Below the pieces are notes generated by a model. The model was not told where the DNA came from, made no database searches, and was given only the letters and a program-made list of their open reading frames with translations. Positions 22,617 through 34,082 of a stretch of 64,000 nucleotides of DNA are shown piece after piece. A program made the position numbers and the translations under genes. Position 1 is the stretch's first letter. Each line of letters opens with the position of its first letter. The stretch is from Scortum barcoo (lineage: Eukaryota > Chordata > Actinopteri > Centrarchiformes > Terapontidae), in assembly GCA_023238725.1 (NCBI GenBank), contig CM041538.1, positions 2,634,182-2,698,181 of the forward strand, read 5' to 3'.

Positions 22617-23702
22617 AGCCACATGTCCTCTTGAAAACAACCTTGTTACATGAAACATACGGTGGGTGTTGTGGAAGCACCGGCTAATAGAGAGCCTGAG
22701 AAGACAACCAGCGGAGAGACACAAAGACGAGACAAAAGGCAGCACTGAGAGAGGGGGAGAATATATCTGTGTGAGGGAAGAGACAGAGGAAGTGAGAACA
22801 CACGGGGACATCTAAAAGTAGATAGAGAGGTAGAGCCAGGCGTGAGGGAGATCTAAACAAGGCAGAAATGATAGAGAGAGAGAGGGAATCATCACTTATT
22901 TATAATCTCTGTTATTCTGTGCCTTGATTCAGGCTCAGATCATACATTAGATCTCTCTGAAACAAGCTATGTTTCCTCTCCTCGCCTCTCAAACTCAGCT
23001 TCTATCTTTAGCTGCCATCGCTGTCACCCAAATAGACTGTCTCTGTATTTCACTCTCTTTCACACAAACCTCACTGCTGAAGAAGAGGGGAAAAAAAACA
23101 GAGAAAAAGCAAAGATAGAGATATATTGTACATCCCTGGTGCGGCTTTTATCTAAAAAGCATCAGCTGGCCACAAATAAATCCAGTTTGCTCACTTTTTA
23201 TAGTCAGTGTTGAGCGAACTGTCAAAGGTCAGGCTCGGGGATCAAATTCGATTGGCCTCTGCTGGTTCCTCTCCCACCTTATGATTGGTTTACAGTGACA
23301 CCAGCTCAGTCTATTGCAAAACTGAATTCTCCCACCCATAAGCTGTCCAAACCAGGGATCCTTTGACATGTCTCAAAGTATGACCAACCTGACAGAGACG
23401 TAACAAATGAAGCATCCGGACCCATTTATTTTGTGACAGGATGCTTCATGAGGTGCAAACCTGTCTTTGTCACCAATATGACGTAGGCCTATATACACCA
23501 CTGATCTGGTTTAGGTAGCTTTGTTTACACATATAAACATTTACATATTTAATGGCACCGTAATTAAACACAAATGTGAAACTCCAGTAAGAATAGTGCC
23601 AGTAATCTGCCAGTAAGTGGCTTTTTCAAGATAAACTGAATGATGAACTGAAACCACAGATACAGTAAATAAGATAAATCTAATGCAAGCTAACAATAAA
23701 CA
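22617..23702. other. no gene seen
   Basis: A GA-rich patch lies at 22735-22885. Two CCAAT-type words (ATTGG at about 23250 and 23283) and TCAAAGGTCA (about 23222, nuclear-receptor-like) occur close together in otherwise unremarkable sequence. Confidence 0.4.
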
Positions 23703-24136
23703 CTGGAGTCCACCGGGCACAGCTGCCGGAGCGGATCACGGCCACTCTAGTCAAGGCTGGTGATTCCCAGAAGTGACTCTCTGCTCTGCTCCGCTTCAAA
23801 TCCATGCCTGGTGTATTTTTGATGAGAGGCGCATCAAGCCGCACAGAGCAGGAAGTGAGACACAGGAACAGCGTGGAGCATCTGGTCAATTTTTAACATA
23901 AAACATCATGTGCAGACCCCCAGTGATATGTCACATCACTATATCAACATGATGACATAATTGGGGGGCACGAGACCAGAAGAAGCAGAAAAATCAAGCA
24001 AACATGACCAAATCAACAAAATGGGCAAAGCGCTCTGCTCATGAAACGCTCCAGCTGGGTTATGAAACCGCGCTGACGGTGGAACAAAACCATGTCGCAG
24101 CCGCGACGCGACACAGCTGTGCCCAGTGGAATCCAG
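23703..24136. mobile_element. candidate non-autonomous DNA element with inverted ends
   Basis: The 23 bases at 23703-23725 (starting CTGGAGTCCACCGGGCACAG) are the reverse complement of 24114-24136 with 21 of 23 matching. The arms enclose about 390 bases that are GC- and CpG-richer than the neighbourhood (for example CCGCGACGCGAC beside the right arm) and contain no transposase-like frame. Seen: arms and spacing. Inference: a MITE-like deletion derivative of a cut-and-paste transposon. No target-site duplication is visible at these borders, so the true ends may lie elsewhere. Confidence 0.45.
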
Positions 24137-24544
24137 GCGCAAATGAATATGGCTTACACATCCAGACTGTGATGCAGCTCAGAACATCAAAACAGAGCCT
24201 GTTATTTCAGCGGCAAGCATTTGAATTCACAGACAAACATTGCTATTTAATTGCTATTTAAAATTAAATTGCTGAAGGTTGCGGGCAGATGAAGCAGACT
24301 GATACCACTGATTTTGTGCCACTGTCAGTATTCATATGGTCAACCCCAAAAAGACAACTGTCAGATCTGCATCTACGTCTGCACTATTTCACAGTATATA
24401 TCACAGTATATATATATCTTCACTGTAGTTTACACATTTCATATGTCTTCAAATCTCTCTCTTTCCTTGAAGCACAGTAATGTGTTTTCTAGCAATCATC
24501 TCTGCCCAGCTTCTTGACATGTAATCTCCCAAATGGACCCTATA

Positions 24545-24592
24545 TGTGTGTGTGTGTGTGTGTGTGTGGGTGTGTGTGTGTGTGTGTGTGTG
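24545..24592. repeat. (TG)n microsatellite
   Basis: About 24 TG units with one GGG interruption. Confidence 0.97.
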
Positions 24593-24728
24593 AATATAGT
24601 TTGTTTGCACTCTGTAGATACTGTAGCAGTTGTAGTCGGTGGGTCACCGGTCATCTGTTAACTACACTCGTCTTGTGTGGCATCAAGGTCAAGCACTCTG
24701 CTGTTTCTGCTGAGGACCACACGGCAGC

Positions 24729-24730
<2 letters not shown>

Positions 24731-24763
<33 letters not shown>

Positions 24764-24767
24764 TACA
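24731..24767. repeat. (AC)n microsatellite
   Basis: Fifteen AC units followed by ACATACAC. With the TG tract about 140 bases upstream it forms an inverted pair. Confidence 0.97.
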
Positions 24768-25579
24768 CTCTCTGAGAGCAGTAACACAGTACTCACAGAC
24801 ATTTTTGGGTTGAAGCAAACATCATTTGATAGCGCTCCCTGTGTACACTGCAAATACTGACATTTTTCTCTTTCCTCTCCTCCATCAGACAATGCTTTTG
24901 TGATTACAAGTTACATCTTGAGGAGACAGACAGAAAAGTCATTCAGATTTGGCATTTACATTGTTATTCTAGTCAATTTTGAAAGTAATGTCATACACAT
25001 CAAGACACAGACACAACAATATATTAATTATTTGAAGTCATATAATTGAGTGCCTGATGAATGAAGTTCAGTATTCACTCTCCTTTTAGCTCTGTTTGGG
25101 TCTCCACCAGCTCCTGAGAAAAAGCTATGTCTCTTAAGCTGCCATGTGTTTCTCTATGTTCACCAGCTACTCTCTAACAGTGTGTCTGCTGTTTGGTGGA
25201 CAGGAACTGTACAGACCTTTTACAGAATTTCCTACCGAAAACAGATGTCTGTGTGTCTGGAGGCAAAGTTGATGACAGCAGTGCAAGTGAAGAAAAACAA
25301 TACTTTTTTTTTTTTTTAATCGGGTAATATATCCCTTGCAGGTTTATCACTACAAGTAGCCCCTTTAATATTACACATGATGAAATATTGATCAAAATAT
25401 TGATTAGTGGAGCTAAAGTTGAAGACCAGCGATGGCTTTGAATATTTTGACATTGGAGAGTTTTCAGATATGTCTCGCTGCAACAGTGGAAGTGGGCGGG
25501 TTCCTAAAAAATGTAAGGATTAAGCAAGGATATCAGCTAAAATCAATATGTACCAAACACTTTGTAGGGCGCACTCTCC
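24768..25579. other. no gene seen
   Basis: Mixed sequence with a 14-base T run at 25304-25317 and no recognised element. Confidence 0.45.
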
Positions 25580-25700
25580 AGTATCTCTCTCCACCTCCCC
25601 GTCTCTCTTCTGTTCTGCAGCTATCTCTCTCTATCACTCCATCTCGTCGTTCTCGCCTCGGGTGCAGGCCCGTTGCTAAGAAACAGATAGGGGAGCCGGT
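25580..25700. other. pyrimidine tract, strong acceptor word and RFX-like site
   Basis: A pyrimidine-rich stretch ends in CTGTTCTGCAG (about 25610-25620), a textbook 3' splice-site form. About 50 bases on is GTTGCTAAGAAAC (25672-25684), two mismatches from an RFX X-box. GAGCCG|GTGTATGT (about 25695) is only a weak donor. The frame across is open but unrecognised. Confidence 0.2.
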
Positions 25701-26131
25701 GTATGTTTTAGATATGCCTTCTTTCTTTTTATTTATTTTTTTTTTTTCAACTCTCTGTGACGAGCTCAGAATTCTTTCAGCGGGAAATGTCAGAGAAAAT
25801 CAATCCCTTCCACCCTCCTCAACTTTATTTTACTCTCTCTCCAGATCTGTTCCTTCTCTCTTTCTCCTTCTCACTCTTTGCTGGCTTCAGTCTAAATATA
25901 CATCAAGAAATCAGCACGTCTCTGCTTGGTTTTCTCGACTTTACAACAACAACATGTTGATTTTCTTGACTTTTCTACATATTGAGAACACTGCTTTGCT
26001 CTTTTGACTTTCTTCAGTTTTCTAACAAGAACTCAGCCTTCCTTTGGTTGATTTTCTTGACATCTTTAAAGAAGAAAAGAAAAAAATGTCCTACTTTCCA
26101 GTAAGATGCCGAAATGATGTAACACATGGAT

Positions 26132-26135
<4 letters not shown>

Positions 26136-26163
<28 letters not shown>

Positions 26164-26186
26164 CATGGAGAGAGAGAGAGAGAGAG
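26136..26186. repeat. compound (TACA)n(TA)n(GA)n microsatellite
   Basis: Three simple repeats lie end to end with one short break (ATACATG). Confidence 0.93.
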
Positions 26187-26549
26187 TCACAGAGTTTCTC
26201 CCATGAAGCATATCATCCGGTTGACATTGCCTAAATATAGTTTGTGAAGTTATACTTAATCTGCACGTAACGCGCTTCACATGTGAACACTGCCAGCACT
26301 AGCAACACCCCTGTGAGACCTTGACCTTGGCTTGGTTCAGCCCACCATTAGCCCAAGGTGAAGGGCAAGACCACCTTGGGTGAAATGAGGGGTGAAGGAA
26401 CACATTGACTCAGTCTGCAGAGGGGCAGTGCTAATGAAGAATAGATTATGTCAATTAACACTCACAGCAGGGAGACATTAGTCAGCTAATGATGGTTCAG
26501 TGACACCCCGAAAACAGGCGGTTGCTCAGAAAGGAAAAAAAAAGTGCAC

Positions 26550-26550
<1 letters not shown>

Positions 26551-26580
<30 letters not shown>
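26551..26580. repeat. (TTA)n microsatellite
   Basis: Ten clean TTA units. Confidence 0.95.
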
Positions 26581-26581
<1 letters not shown>

Positions 26582-26908
26582 TTTGACATCATGTCATGCT
26601 CAAACCATGTGCTGTAAATATGTTGCAAACTGTGTTTTCTTTAAAGCAAAATAACTTTAATAACCAGTACTAGTACTTCACAGTTCATCATGCATAATTC
26701 CTTTAGAATGAATTGAAATACATTTGAATAGATGTATTGAATACCAGTGTGATCTCTTTGGGTGGTAGCACACCACCTTTAAGGACCTTTCACATGTCAT
26801 TTACTGCTATTGTTTTATGAGTTTTGGATGTTCAGAAAAGGATGAAATTAGGTGACCTTCGTCAGGTGACCTCTGCTGTCATGGTAACAATAGTCAGATG
26901 ACTGTTTG

Positions 26909-26945
26909 TTTGGTTAGGTTTAGGCCTGAATACTACTTGGTTTGA
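26909..26945 (-). repeat. fragment of the GGTTAGG/CTACTTGG minisatellite family
   Basis: TTGGTTAGGTTTAGGC and ACTACTTGGTTTG share wording and orientation with the longer copy at 47627-47712, and are the reverse of 57985-58172. Short and eroded. Confidence 0.35.
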
Positions 26946-27754
26946 TTGAGGAGATATATTCGGCATCTGCACAAAACTGCACAGACCACAAGGTGTGAAA
27001 TGACATGCAGAAAGCAAAAAATTCTTTGTGATGATGTGACAAATGAACAAAGATTTCTCCTTTTATAACAGTCATGTGAGTATTTGTGTGAAGTTTGTGA
27101 CTTCCTTCACATTTCCTCCCACACTTAGATAATAGAGAGAAAATTGATCCGTCATATTTATTTTGGGTTATCAAATATATGTGTTTATATTTTTCGATAT
27201 ATTTTGTGTATAATTTTTTCATCACACGTCCGCTTCTTTAACCGTGTCTCAGTTGCTCCTCACGTCTCTTCTGTGTATATGCATGCACGCTGTAACTTCA
27301 CACACGTGTTTCCTCTCAGGGATGGGCCTGGAGACAGCACAGTCATGCTGTCTGTCTGTATATTTTGTGCAGCCAGTCTTTGTATAGTTAATGAGCTGTA
27401 AAATGTAGGCCAGAGCTGTTTCTCTGTACTCTGTGGAAGTTAAGGATGTATGGACCACTGCCTCACACAGAGGGGTTTGATCCTCAGGGATCGTTGGGCC
27501 CAGGCAGTCCGTGAGAATGAGATTTTTATAATATAATGCAAAGTGAAAGTATATTTAAGAATGAATGGTGAAATCTTATATTTTATTCTCTCCACCACTA
27601 TATTTTTGAATATAGTATAGCCAGTCGAGCAGTTGAGTATGAAATTAACAATCTGCATTGACATTTATGAAATTGGGAAAGAAAGAAAGGAAATAAATAA
27701 AATATCATTTAAAGAAGAACACTGGCTTTACAGTAAAGAGAAAATAGAAATTCA

Positions 27755-28110
27755 CCCTGTTTCCTGAGGCTTGGTTTGCCTCTATGTGCAGCTGATTAAA
27801 TTTCGGTGTGCTTGATTTGCGCCAGCAGGCAGCTGTGCGCTGGTTGAGAGATGACCGTGGTCTGTATGTGAAGAGGCATGCAGTCATCAGAGAAATGGTT
27901 ATTTGCCTGAGCCTTCTGCCGGACGGCATCACAGCACAAATATGCGCATTCATGTCATTTTGATCTAAAACGGAAATTACAGCAACAGCTCCCATCTGTT
28001 TCCACGCGTGACGACTTTATCTGCTGACACATTCGGCATCTCATTTGCATCTCACATTGATTTATGGCTGCAATAAAGCCAATTAACGGGAGTGCCAAAA
28101 TTTTCCATTT
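27755..28110. promoter_or_regulatory. candidate conserved non-coding block G
   Basis: About 350 bases of complex, CpG-containing sequence with no repeat. They include a perfect POU octamer ATTTGCAT (28043-28050), CCAATTAACGG (about 28079) and repeated CAGC/GCTG words. Two minus-strand open frames of 85-96 codons overlap but have no splice support. Among the stronger enhancer-like blocks in the window. Confidence 0.35.
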
Positions 28111-28499
28111 TCCTACAGAAACAGTCAGAGATGGCTTTTTTATTCTTTGTTGGAGCAGGCAGGCTGGATTGTTTTTTCTGCTGAGAGCATTACTCAACAA
28201 ACACGCTTGCACACAAGCACAGACAGTGTGTGATTAGCTAGTGTCTGGCCGGCAGCCAGCACTGACGTGACAGAACATGTTAACGTGGCAAAAAAGTTAA
28301 AGAGGCATTTGGACGGGCAGGCAGTTGGATGGACATATGCGTGAAACAGGCGTTAGCATTTAACCCCATGTTCTATGAAAAAAGAGCGATCAGAGAGACA
28401 GCTGGGACTGGGAGTTAAAGGACTTTGAAAGCTATGTTAGTCATATTATCGTACACATACAACAGCAGACATAAACGCTACACCTCTAACCAGCATCAG

Positions 28500-28715
28500 T
28501 ATCACCAGTTCAGCTCTGATTAAAGCTACACTTGGCAACTTCCCACAGTGGCAGCCCCAAATGGCACCATGAGGTATCTGTGAATTTTTCATCAGCCAGA
28601 AAGCCTGAAAGTAGAGCTCACTAACATAAACATCTTCTTCTGGCAGCAGTGAGGACACATTTCTAGTGCAGAGGCAGCGCTCATGGATACCTGCTATTTG
28701 CTCTTTAGGACACAC
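28500..28715 (-). mobile_element. possible interspersed-repeat fragment
   Basis: Read on the minus strand, GGGGCTGCCACTGTGGGAAG and GTTGCCAAGTGTAGCTTTAA resemble wording I associate with a dispersed teleost repeat. The 89-codon minus-strand frame over it is not recognised as a protein. Tentative. Confidence 0.25.
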
Positions 28716-29248
28716 TTTGTATTACAGTTTAGTATTTGACCTCACTGTACTGTGCCAGTGATTATACTGACTCCATAATGTGAGTTAGCCCACACAATCT
28801 CTATTACTGAGAAGAAAATCTTTAAAATGCTTAACCTTTTTTATCCCCAGTGTGCTGTTATTACACATTGCATGCAAGAAGCCAACTCAATACAAAGGGT
28901 ATCTCATTCAGATATAGGTGCTGCAGTTCCCTGAAGTGCACGGTGAAACAGTGTGAGGATGACAATGAACATGAATTCACTGAAGATGACCTCCAAAACA
29001 TGATGTTGACAAAGACATCATGGCTGAATAAATACCTGAATAAATACTTTGTGACTGTTACAGTAATGGCACAAATATAAAACAGAATTAACTAGGACAT
29101 AAATATATTCAGCTGTATAAGTAAAAACACAACATGTCATGAACTGTATAAACAAAAATTTACTGGATAATGCTGTTTAAGACCAAGGGTCTCCTAAAGT
29201 GAATTTTGTAAGGCTACACAAGCCAGCAAACACAAGTCCACACACACG

Positions 29249-29321
<73 letters not shown>

Positions 29322-30612
29322 TTATATGTATATATATATATATATAAATATATATATATATGCATACATATACATATATATATATGACTCGTTTCAACTT
29401 CTCAATAAAAATAGACAGCTGACCTCATCCCATCACTGAGCAGGACGGGAATGAAAGATAAATAATATATGTGGGATATGGGTTTGGGGAAAACATTACC
29501 ACCAGTGAAGAGTGAAGACTGCAGAGGAAGTGAGGAGTAGTGGAAACTGGAGGACACAAAGCATCTCAATGCCAGTGGATACAGTTGCTTAATTGAAAGT
29601 AACATCAGTGGTTTTAACATGTAGCCAAAATGTAAAGCTGTTATCTAAAGTCTTTGAAAAAAACAAGGACCCACACAAGACATGAAAGTGCTTAGAATAT
29701 TTAGTTGTTTTTTTCATTCACTACCTGATTTTGCAGAATCATCTTCAAGAAATAAAAAAATAAGAAAAACAATGTAACAATTAAACTTCAGTCAAGTCAA
29801 GTTCTTTTATAATTACTGGACTTTTCAAGTTAAACAGAACGAATAAATGAAATTAAATAATGATAAATATATATATTATTATACACATTTGATGAGCCAT
29901 CACATACTAACAGAACTTATGAGATTTCATTATTGTCAAGGAAGTCAAAATTGACCATATTTGTAAAAACAATGAATTTATTGTTTTTATTGTTTCAGTC
30001 AGGCTTTTAGTTTAATGTTGACAGCCTAAAACACTGCTAACTAAATGGTGGTCCTGCCACATCAATGACTCATTGTGCTGTAAAACAGTTGTCGGCGTAG
30101 TTGGAAGCTATTTGACAGTTAATAAAGTAATGAATAATTACATTTGCATTTCAAGCCCTATATTCTATAATACAATGAGTTACCAAATCATAAAAAGCTT
30201 TGCAGGAAACATTTTTGACTTGTCTTTTTTGTCAAAAATAGGAGATACCGACTAGATACCATGAACTCTAATATCCACTGACAATGGCCACATGACAATG
30301 GTAAGGGTCCCCCCTACAAACCTTGTAGAACAAAATTGTAACAGTACTTCTGGATGCATTATTTGATTTAACAGCGGATCCTTGGAGGTGGATTGTAAAA
30401 CCAGCACTACAGAGTGCTCATTGATACATCTGCTCCTCTTAAGTGAGCAAATAAATGAATTAACACATTAGTTACTTGACCTGCAAGGTGCTTTATATCC
30501 AAAAACATTGTAAAATAACTAAGTAAAGGTGAAAAGAAAGAGACTAGACTAAGTGTTGACTGACTGATCTAGTAGAGAGGAGACTTTAAAACAGAAAAGT
30601 ACAGTCTCAAGG
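28716..30612. other. no gene seen apart from the microsatellite
   Basis: AT-rich. A 12-base word (CTGAATAAATAC) is doubled at about 29022-29047. Apart from the compound microsatellite at 29239-29386, nothing is recognised. Confidence 0.45.
29239..29386. repeat. compound (CA)n(TA)n microsatellite
   Basis: CA units (29239-29264) pass into about 26 TA units (to 29316), then further TA/TACA blocks interrupted by TTATATG and GCATACA. Strongly self-complementary. Confidence 0.96.
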
Positions 30613-30870
30613 CTACAACAGTACGTCCATCTGAGTGATTTCTCTTTCTTTTACTTTTCTATTCAGTTTGATGTATCTTTCAACTAGTGGACACCTGAAG
30701 TTATGCAAATTCCTCTTCAATCCAGAGAGGTGACAGTTCCAGTCCCCGTTTTTGATCTCAGTCGAGTTAACAGACAACTCCAGTTCTGTCTCTTTTTTTA
30801 TCTGTCGAGTAGAGAATAATCTGCCTGGCAGTGTGGTGATCCAAACTCTCCCTGTGGAGTTGGGACTCAT
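30613..30870 (-). other. unassigned 85-codon open frame
   Basis: ATG to stop on the minus strand, with an in-frame TGA three codons upstream of the ATG. Composition is balanced and not microsatellite-derived, with a central KNGDWNCHL motif that loosely recalls the D/N-x-W-x-C pattern of immunoglobulin folds. No acceptor or donor of quality borders it and I recognise no homologue. It could be a chance frame or a gene relic. Confidence 0.15.
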
Positions 30871-30999
30871 CGAGTTTCATTCACTGTGCTCGGCCCCAAG
30901 AAAGCAATCATAACATTTTCCCAAGAAAGAAAAAAGATATAAGCTAACAGTCATGATTCATTCTGATTCAGCATCCTCTGATATTCATTTTACGTGGAA

Positions 31000-31262
31000 T
31001 TCTACTTATTTCCCTTGAAAATGAAATACTCCAGGTGATTCAGATAGTAATGAGATAATGTGGGTAAAACCGCTGTTTTTATGTTGTCATTTTGCCTGTG
31101 TGCACCGATGAAGTTGAAAATTGTGCCTTTTAAACAAGCTTATAGTCGATCTACTCCCACTGCGCCGGAGTGTATAAAATTAAATAAAGACAGATTTAAA
31201 AGTGGATCAGCAAATTTTGAACAAAGATGCAGTCGGCTCTTTAACTCTAACAGGTTAGAGTG
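31000..31262. promoter_or_regulatory. candidate conserved non-coding block H
   Basis: Complex sequence with retained CpGs, a SOX-type AACAAAG word (31220-31226) and several GATA/TAAT-like words. It ends about 280 bases before a candidate exon. A 67-codon open frame overlaps (31060-31263) without any start or splice support beyond its ATG. Confidence 0.3.
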
Positions 31263-31338
31263 AACATCTGTTTAAATGTGCTTTATAAATGAAATACCTA
31301 GTGTTGTTCCTTGGTCATTATTCTTCATCTACTAAGGC

Positions 31339-31354
31339 AAAAAAAAAAAAAAAA
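31339..31354. repeat. A run
   Basis: About 16 A residues. No SINE or LINE tail is recognised in front of it. Confidence 0.85.
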
Positions 31355-31542
31355 CACCAACAACAAATGGGATTTAGAGGAAGAAGGGAAACAATAAAAT
31401 CCACTTAAGAATAGCTCTTTTGCACAAACACCATAGTCCCCTCAGACAGTCTAAACATTTATTATTGCACAGCTAGTCGTTTACAAAAGCCCAGACAAGT
31501 TTAGTATCTAGTATACCACATGCTCTCTTTCTCGTTTTGCAG

Positions 31543-31743
31543 CTATTCTCTCCATACTGACTCCTCCAGACCTCCCCTCTCTCTGCCTCTTTATTCTAAT
31601 ACAAAAACACAGAAACCAATTTGTCTCATTCCTCACACAGAGACGTTTGAGAGCTGGTCTGACATAATAGAGGGCAAGAGACGGTTAAGAGCAGAGAGGC
31701 TAACAAGTAAAAGGATGGCAGGAGCTTTGTGCCATTTTCACAG
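31543..31743 (+). CDS. candidate internal coding exon, product unknown
   Basis: A pyrimidine-rich acceptor ending TCGTTTTGCAG (AG 31541-31542) opens the segment, and CACAG|GTATTG closes it. The length is 201 bases (67 x 3). Only one plus-strand frame is open throughout; the other two stop inside. The exon enters and leaves in the same phase, so it could be included or skipped without a frameshift. The predicted peptide starts pyrimidine-biased (YSLHTDSSRPPLSLPLYSN), then becomes charged and varied (ETFESWSDIIEGKRRLRAE). I recognise no family. The donor is only fair after GT (GTATTG) and no neighbouring exon is visible, so this remains a hypothesis. Confidence 0.25.
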
Positions 31744-32002
31744 GTATTGATGTGCTTTTGAAGTACAGGATGTTTGTGTACTCCATGGTCCAGGCTGTGA
31801 CTGAGTGTCCGTCTGGCACACTGTATTCATCATTTAGAGCTTTTGAGACCTTAACCTGACTTAGAAGATTTTTTTTTCACTCTATTGTTTTTTTGTTTTT
31901 TTTTAATTTACACACAAATTGGACTGAAATTAAGCCACATGCACACACAGGAAACAGAAACATGCATTAATGGAGAGACATGAGATGGTTACTGCATGTG
32001 TC

Positions 32003-32117
32003 CAGAAAATGAACTGGCACCTCTCCAGCCACCAGTCCATCCTCCACACCAACTCCACATCAGCGCTGGACTTTAACTGGCCACCCTCCACTGCAGGGAC
32101 TGAGCTACTGCCGCCCC
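32003..32117 (-). mobile_element. tRNA-derived SINE, head portion
   Basis: On the minus strand it begins GGGGCGGCAGTAGCTCAG. TAGCTCAGTCCC (32096-32107) fits a pol III A box, and a worn B box lies at 32064-32077. The following GGACTGGTGGCTGGAGAGG and TGCCAGTTCA wording is characteristic of a common teleost SINE. It is 3' truncated after about 115 bases. Confidence 0.65.
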
Positions 32118-32564
32118 AACACCAGCAGATAACGGTTAACTTGGATTTGACTGCTCTGAGACTTAAACCACACAAACTGTAGGCTGTGGCATGGAAAAAT
32201 ACGGCAACACTGTAATACTGGACAGGCCTGCTGCATGACCACTCAGTGATGTTATTATGTCTTTGTATGAAATGAACACACTGTAATGATCAACAATCAC
32301 GGACCTGACCGACATACAGTTAGCCTGATATTGTGCTTTTTTAGACTGGAAACATCTTGAGACTAGCTTTGACAGGACGTGCAGCTCTGTCATCTAGCAT
32401 AGCATCAGGCTGAAAGCAACCAGGAACACAACAATATGTACCAGTAGTACACACAGTACGAATGGTGACAATAGTTGTGGGCCATAATGTTGAAATTAAA
32501 AGACAAAAACAAAAACTAATTTAGTATTGAATCAAGAACAAGGCAACATTTGTTAATATTGTCA
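32118..32564. other. no gene seen
   Basis: Ordinary mixed sequence between the SINE and the RFX-like site. Confidence 0.5.
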
Positions 32565-32577
32565 GTTGCTTAGCAAC
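32565..32577. promoter_or_regulatory. palindromic RFX-like X-box
   Basis: GTTGCT-T-AGCAAC is a perfect 6-1-6 inverted repeat, one base off the X-box consensus, and has the form of EF-C type RFX sites. An A run follows at 32628-32641. Confidence 0.4.
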
Positions 32578-32814
32578 AGTGTTCTTAAAATAATGCCAAA
32601 CACATTTTAGGCCGGACTTCCCATGATAAAAAAAAAAAAAATGTTATCACACAAGTTGTATTTGTAAGCAGCAAAACCTTTTGTCTGGATGACTGAATGA
32701 CTATGTAATTAGTCTGATTTAGATTGGCCATGGATCAGTAGTGAAGAAAAGCAGGCTGCAGCCCTCTGTTTCCACCTGTTCATGTTCCCTTTCCTCACTC
32801 TTCATCCAGTAGTT

Positions 32815-33070
32815 GATTAGACTAACAGAGGTGGATTTTTCCAAGCTTTTAATGGCTCCCATTGAGGGGCTGGGCAATGTGCTGCTGGATGGTTCACGGT
32901 GAATGGAAATCAGGCTCTAATGAGGCACAAAGAGAATGGAAGGGGTTTGTCTGGGCTAATTTCATTAGTGTCCTCCTATCCCCAGTCATTGTAGTCAGAG
33001 ATAAAGAGGACATTCTCCAACAGGGTATAATAGTCCAGGGGACAGCAGAACGCTCAGATAAACACTGATA
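32815..33070. promoter_or_regulatory. candidate conserved non-coding block I with P3 homeodomain site
   Basis: Complex sequence holding TAAT-TTC-ATTA (32957-32967), the P3 arrangement TAATNNNATTA bound cooperatively by paired-class homeodomain dimers. It is embedded in a larger palindrome CTAATTTCATTAG. TTTTAATGGC (about 32850) and CTCTAATGAGG (about 32916) add further cores. Enhancer function is inferred. Confidence 0.4.
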
Positions 33071-33990
33071 AATTGTTTATGGAGTAGTGGCTGGGTGAGG
33101 TGTCTGTCCAGTGCATGTGGGTGTTAAAAAGGAAATCAGAATTAAATGTGAAATTTGTGCTGTTTTATTTTCTATTTTCTGCTGTGTCTTTGGGTATTTG
33201 AAATTAGTGTTCAACTAGTAATGTTTAACTACATTTTCCGTACACATGGAAACTTTCTCCTCTGTGTTTCCCTTTGGTTTACTGAAACTGATCTGACTGC
33301 ATTTCTACAAGTCACATATTCTAGAGAAAAAAAAAATCTCTGGAAGAAAGAATTTACACTGAAAGTTCTAGTACCCACTTCCTGTCTGGTGTCAGTTTGA
33401 CATCATACATTAACATAATCAGAAATAGCTGAGGGAAACATTATTATTTTCCTAACTTGTGAAATATTCCAGCAAACTGTCCTGACTAGTGTTTCGTGTT
33501 TTCAGTGTTGTGGTTTTAGGATGCTTGCTAATTTAGATGTTCAATTAGTTTTTTAATTTAGCTCACAGGTGCAAAGCTATCAGCGAGTATTTCCCAAACA
33601 CATTAATGTTGTGTCATTTAAGGACAAATATCTACCAGTAATAGTAATAGTATATATTTAAATATTTGAGTATATATTTGATTAACAGGAGGTTTTCTCT
33701 TTTTATTATTATTTTTATTTAATTTATTCTTTATTTTTTCATTTTGTTTACAAGATATTAATGCAGCTTTATATTTTCTAAGTGGAGGCACAAAATGTAA
33801 AATGTATCGCATGGCCCAGCAGCAGCTGCCAGGTGATTTATTGATGTCTCATTGATGCCAGTAGTATGCACAGAACACTTAGTTGATAGTTGAGGATTAA
33901 ACTGAGTTAAATTGAATTTCCCTGCTGTTTTATTCCATAGATATTTGTCAAAATGTTCATTTGAGCATTTGAGGAAAAGCATGCACTTCG
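33071..33990. other. no gene seen
   Basis: AT- and T-rich sequence (33650-33780 especially). Nothing recognised. Confidence 0.45.
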
Positions 33991-34082
33991 TGAATCTCTC
34001 TCTCTCTGAAAGAATCTCTCTCTCTCTCCATTTCACTCTCTATCTCTCTCACCCCCTCTCTCTCTCCCTCCGTGTCTCTCAA
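33991..34082. repeat. interrupted (TC)n tract
   Basis: CTCTCT blocks separated by GAAAGAA, CCATTTCA and CACCCC. Confidence 0.9.

Noticed and set aside
25432..26007. Longest open frame in the window (191 codons, plus)
   Set aside because: Much of it is translated pyrimidine-rich or T-run DNA (FFLFIFFF, LSLSI), the ATG context is ordinary, and no domain is recognisable. Only the local splice-like words at 25.6 kb are kept as a weak note.
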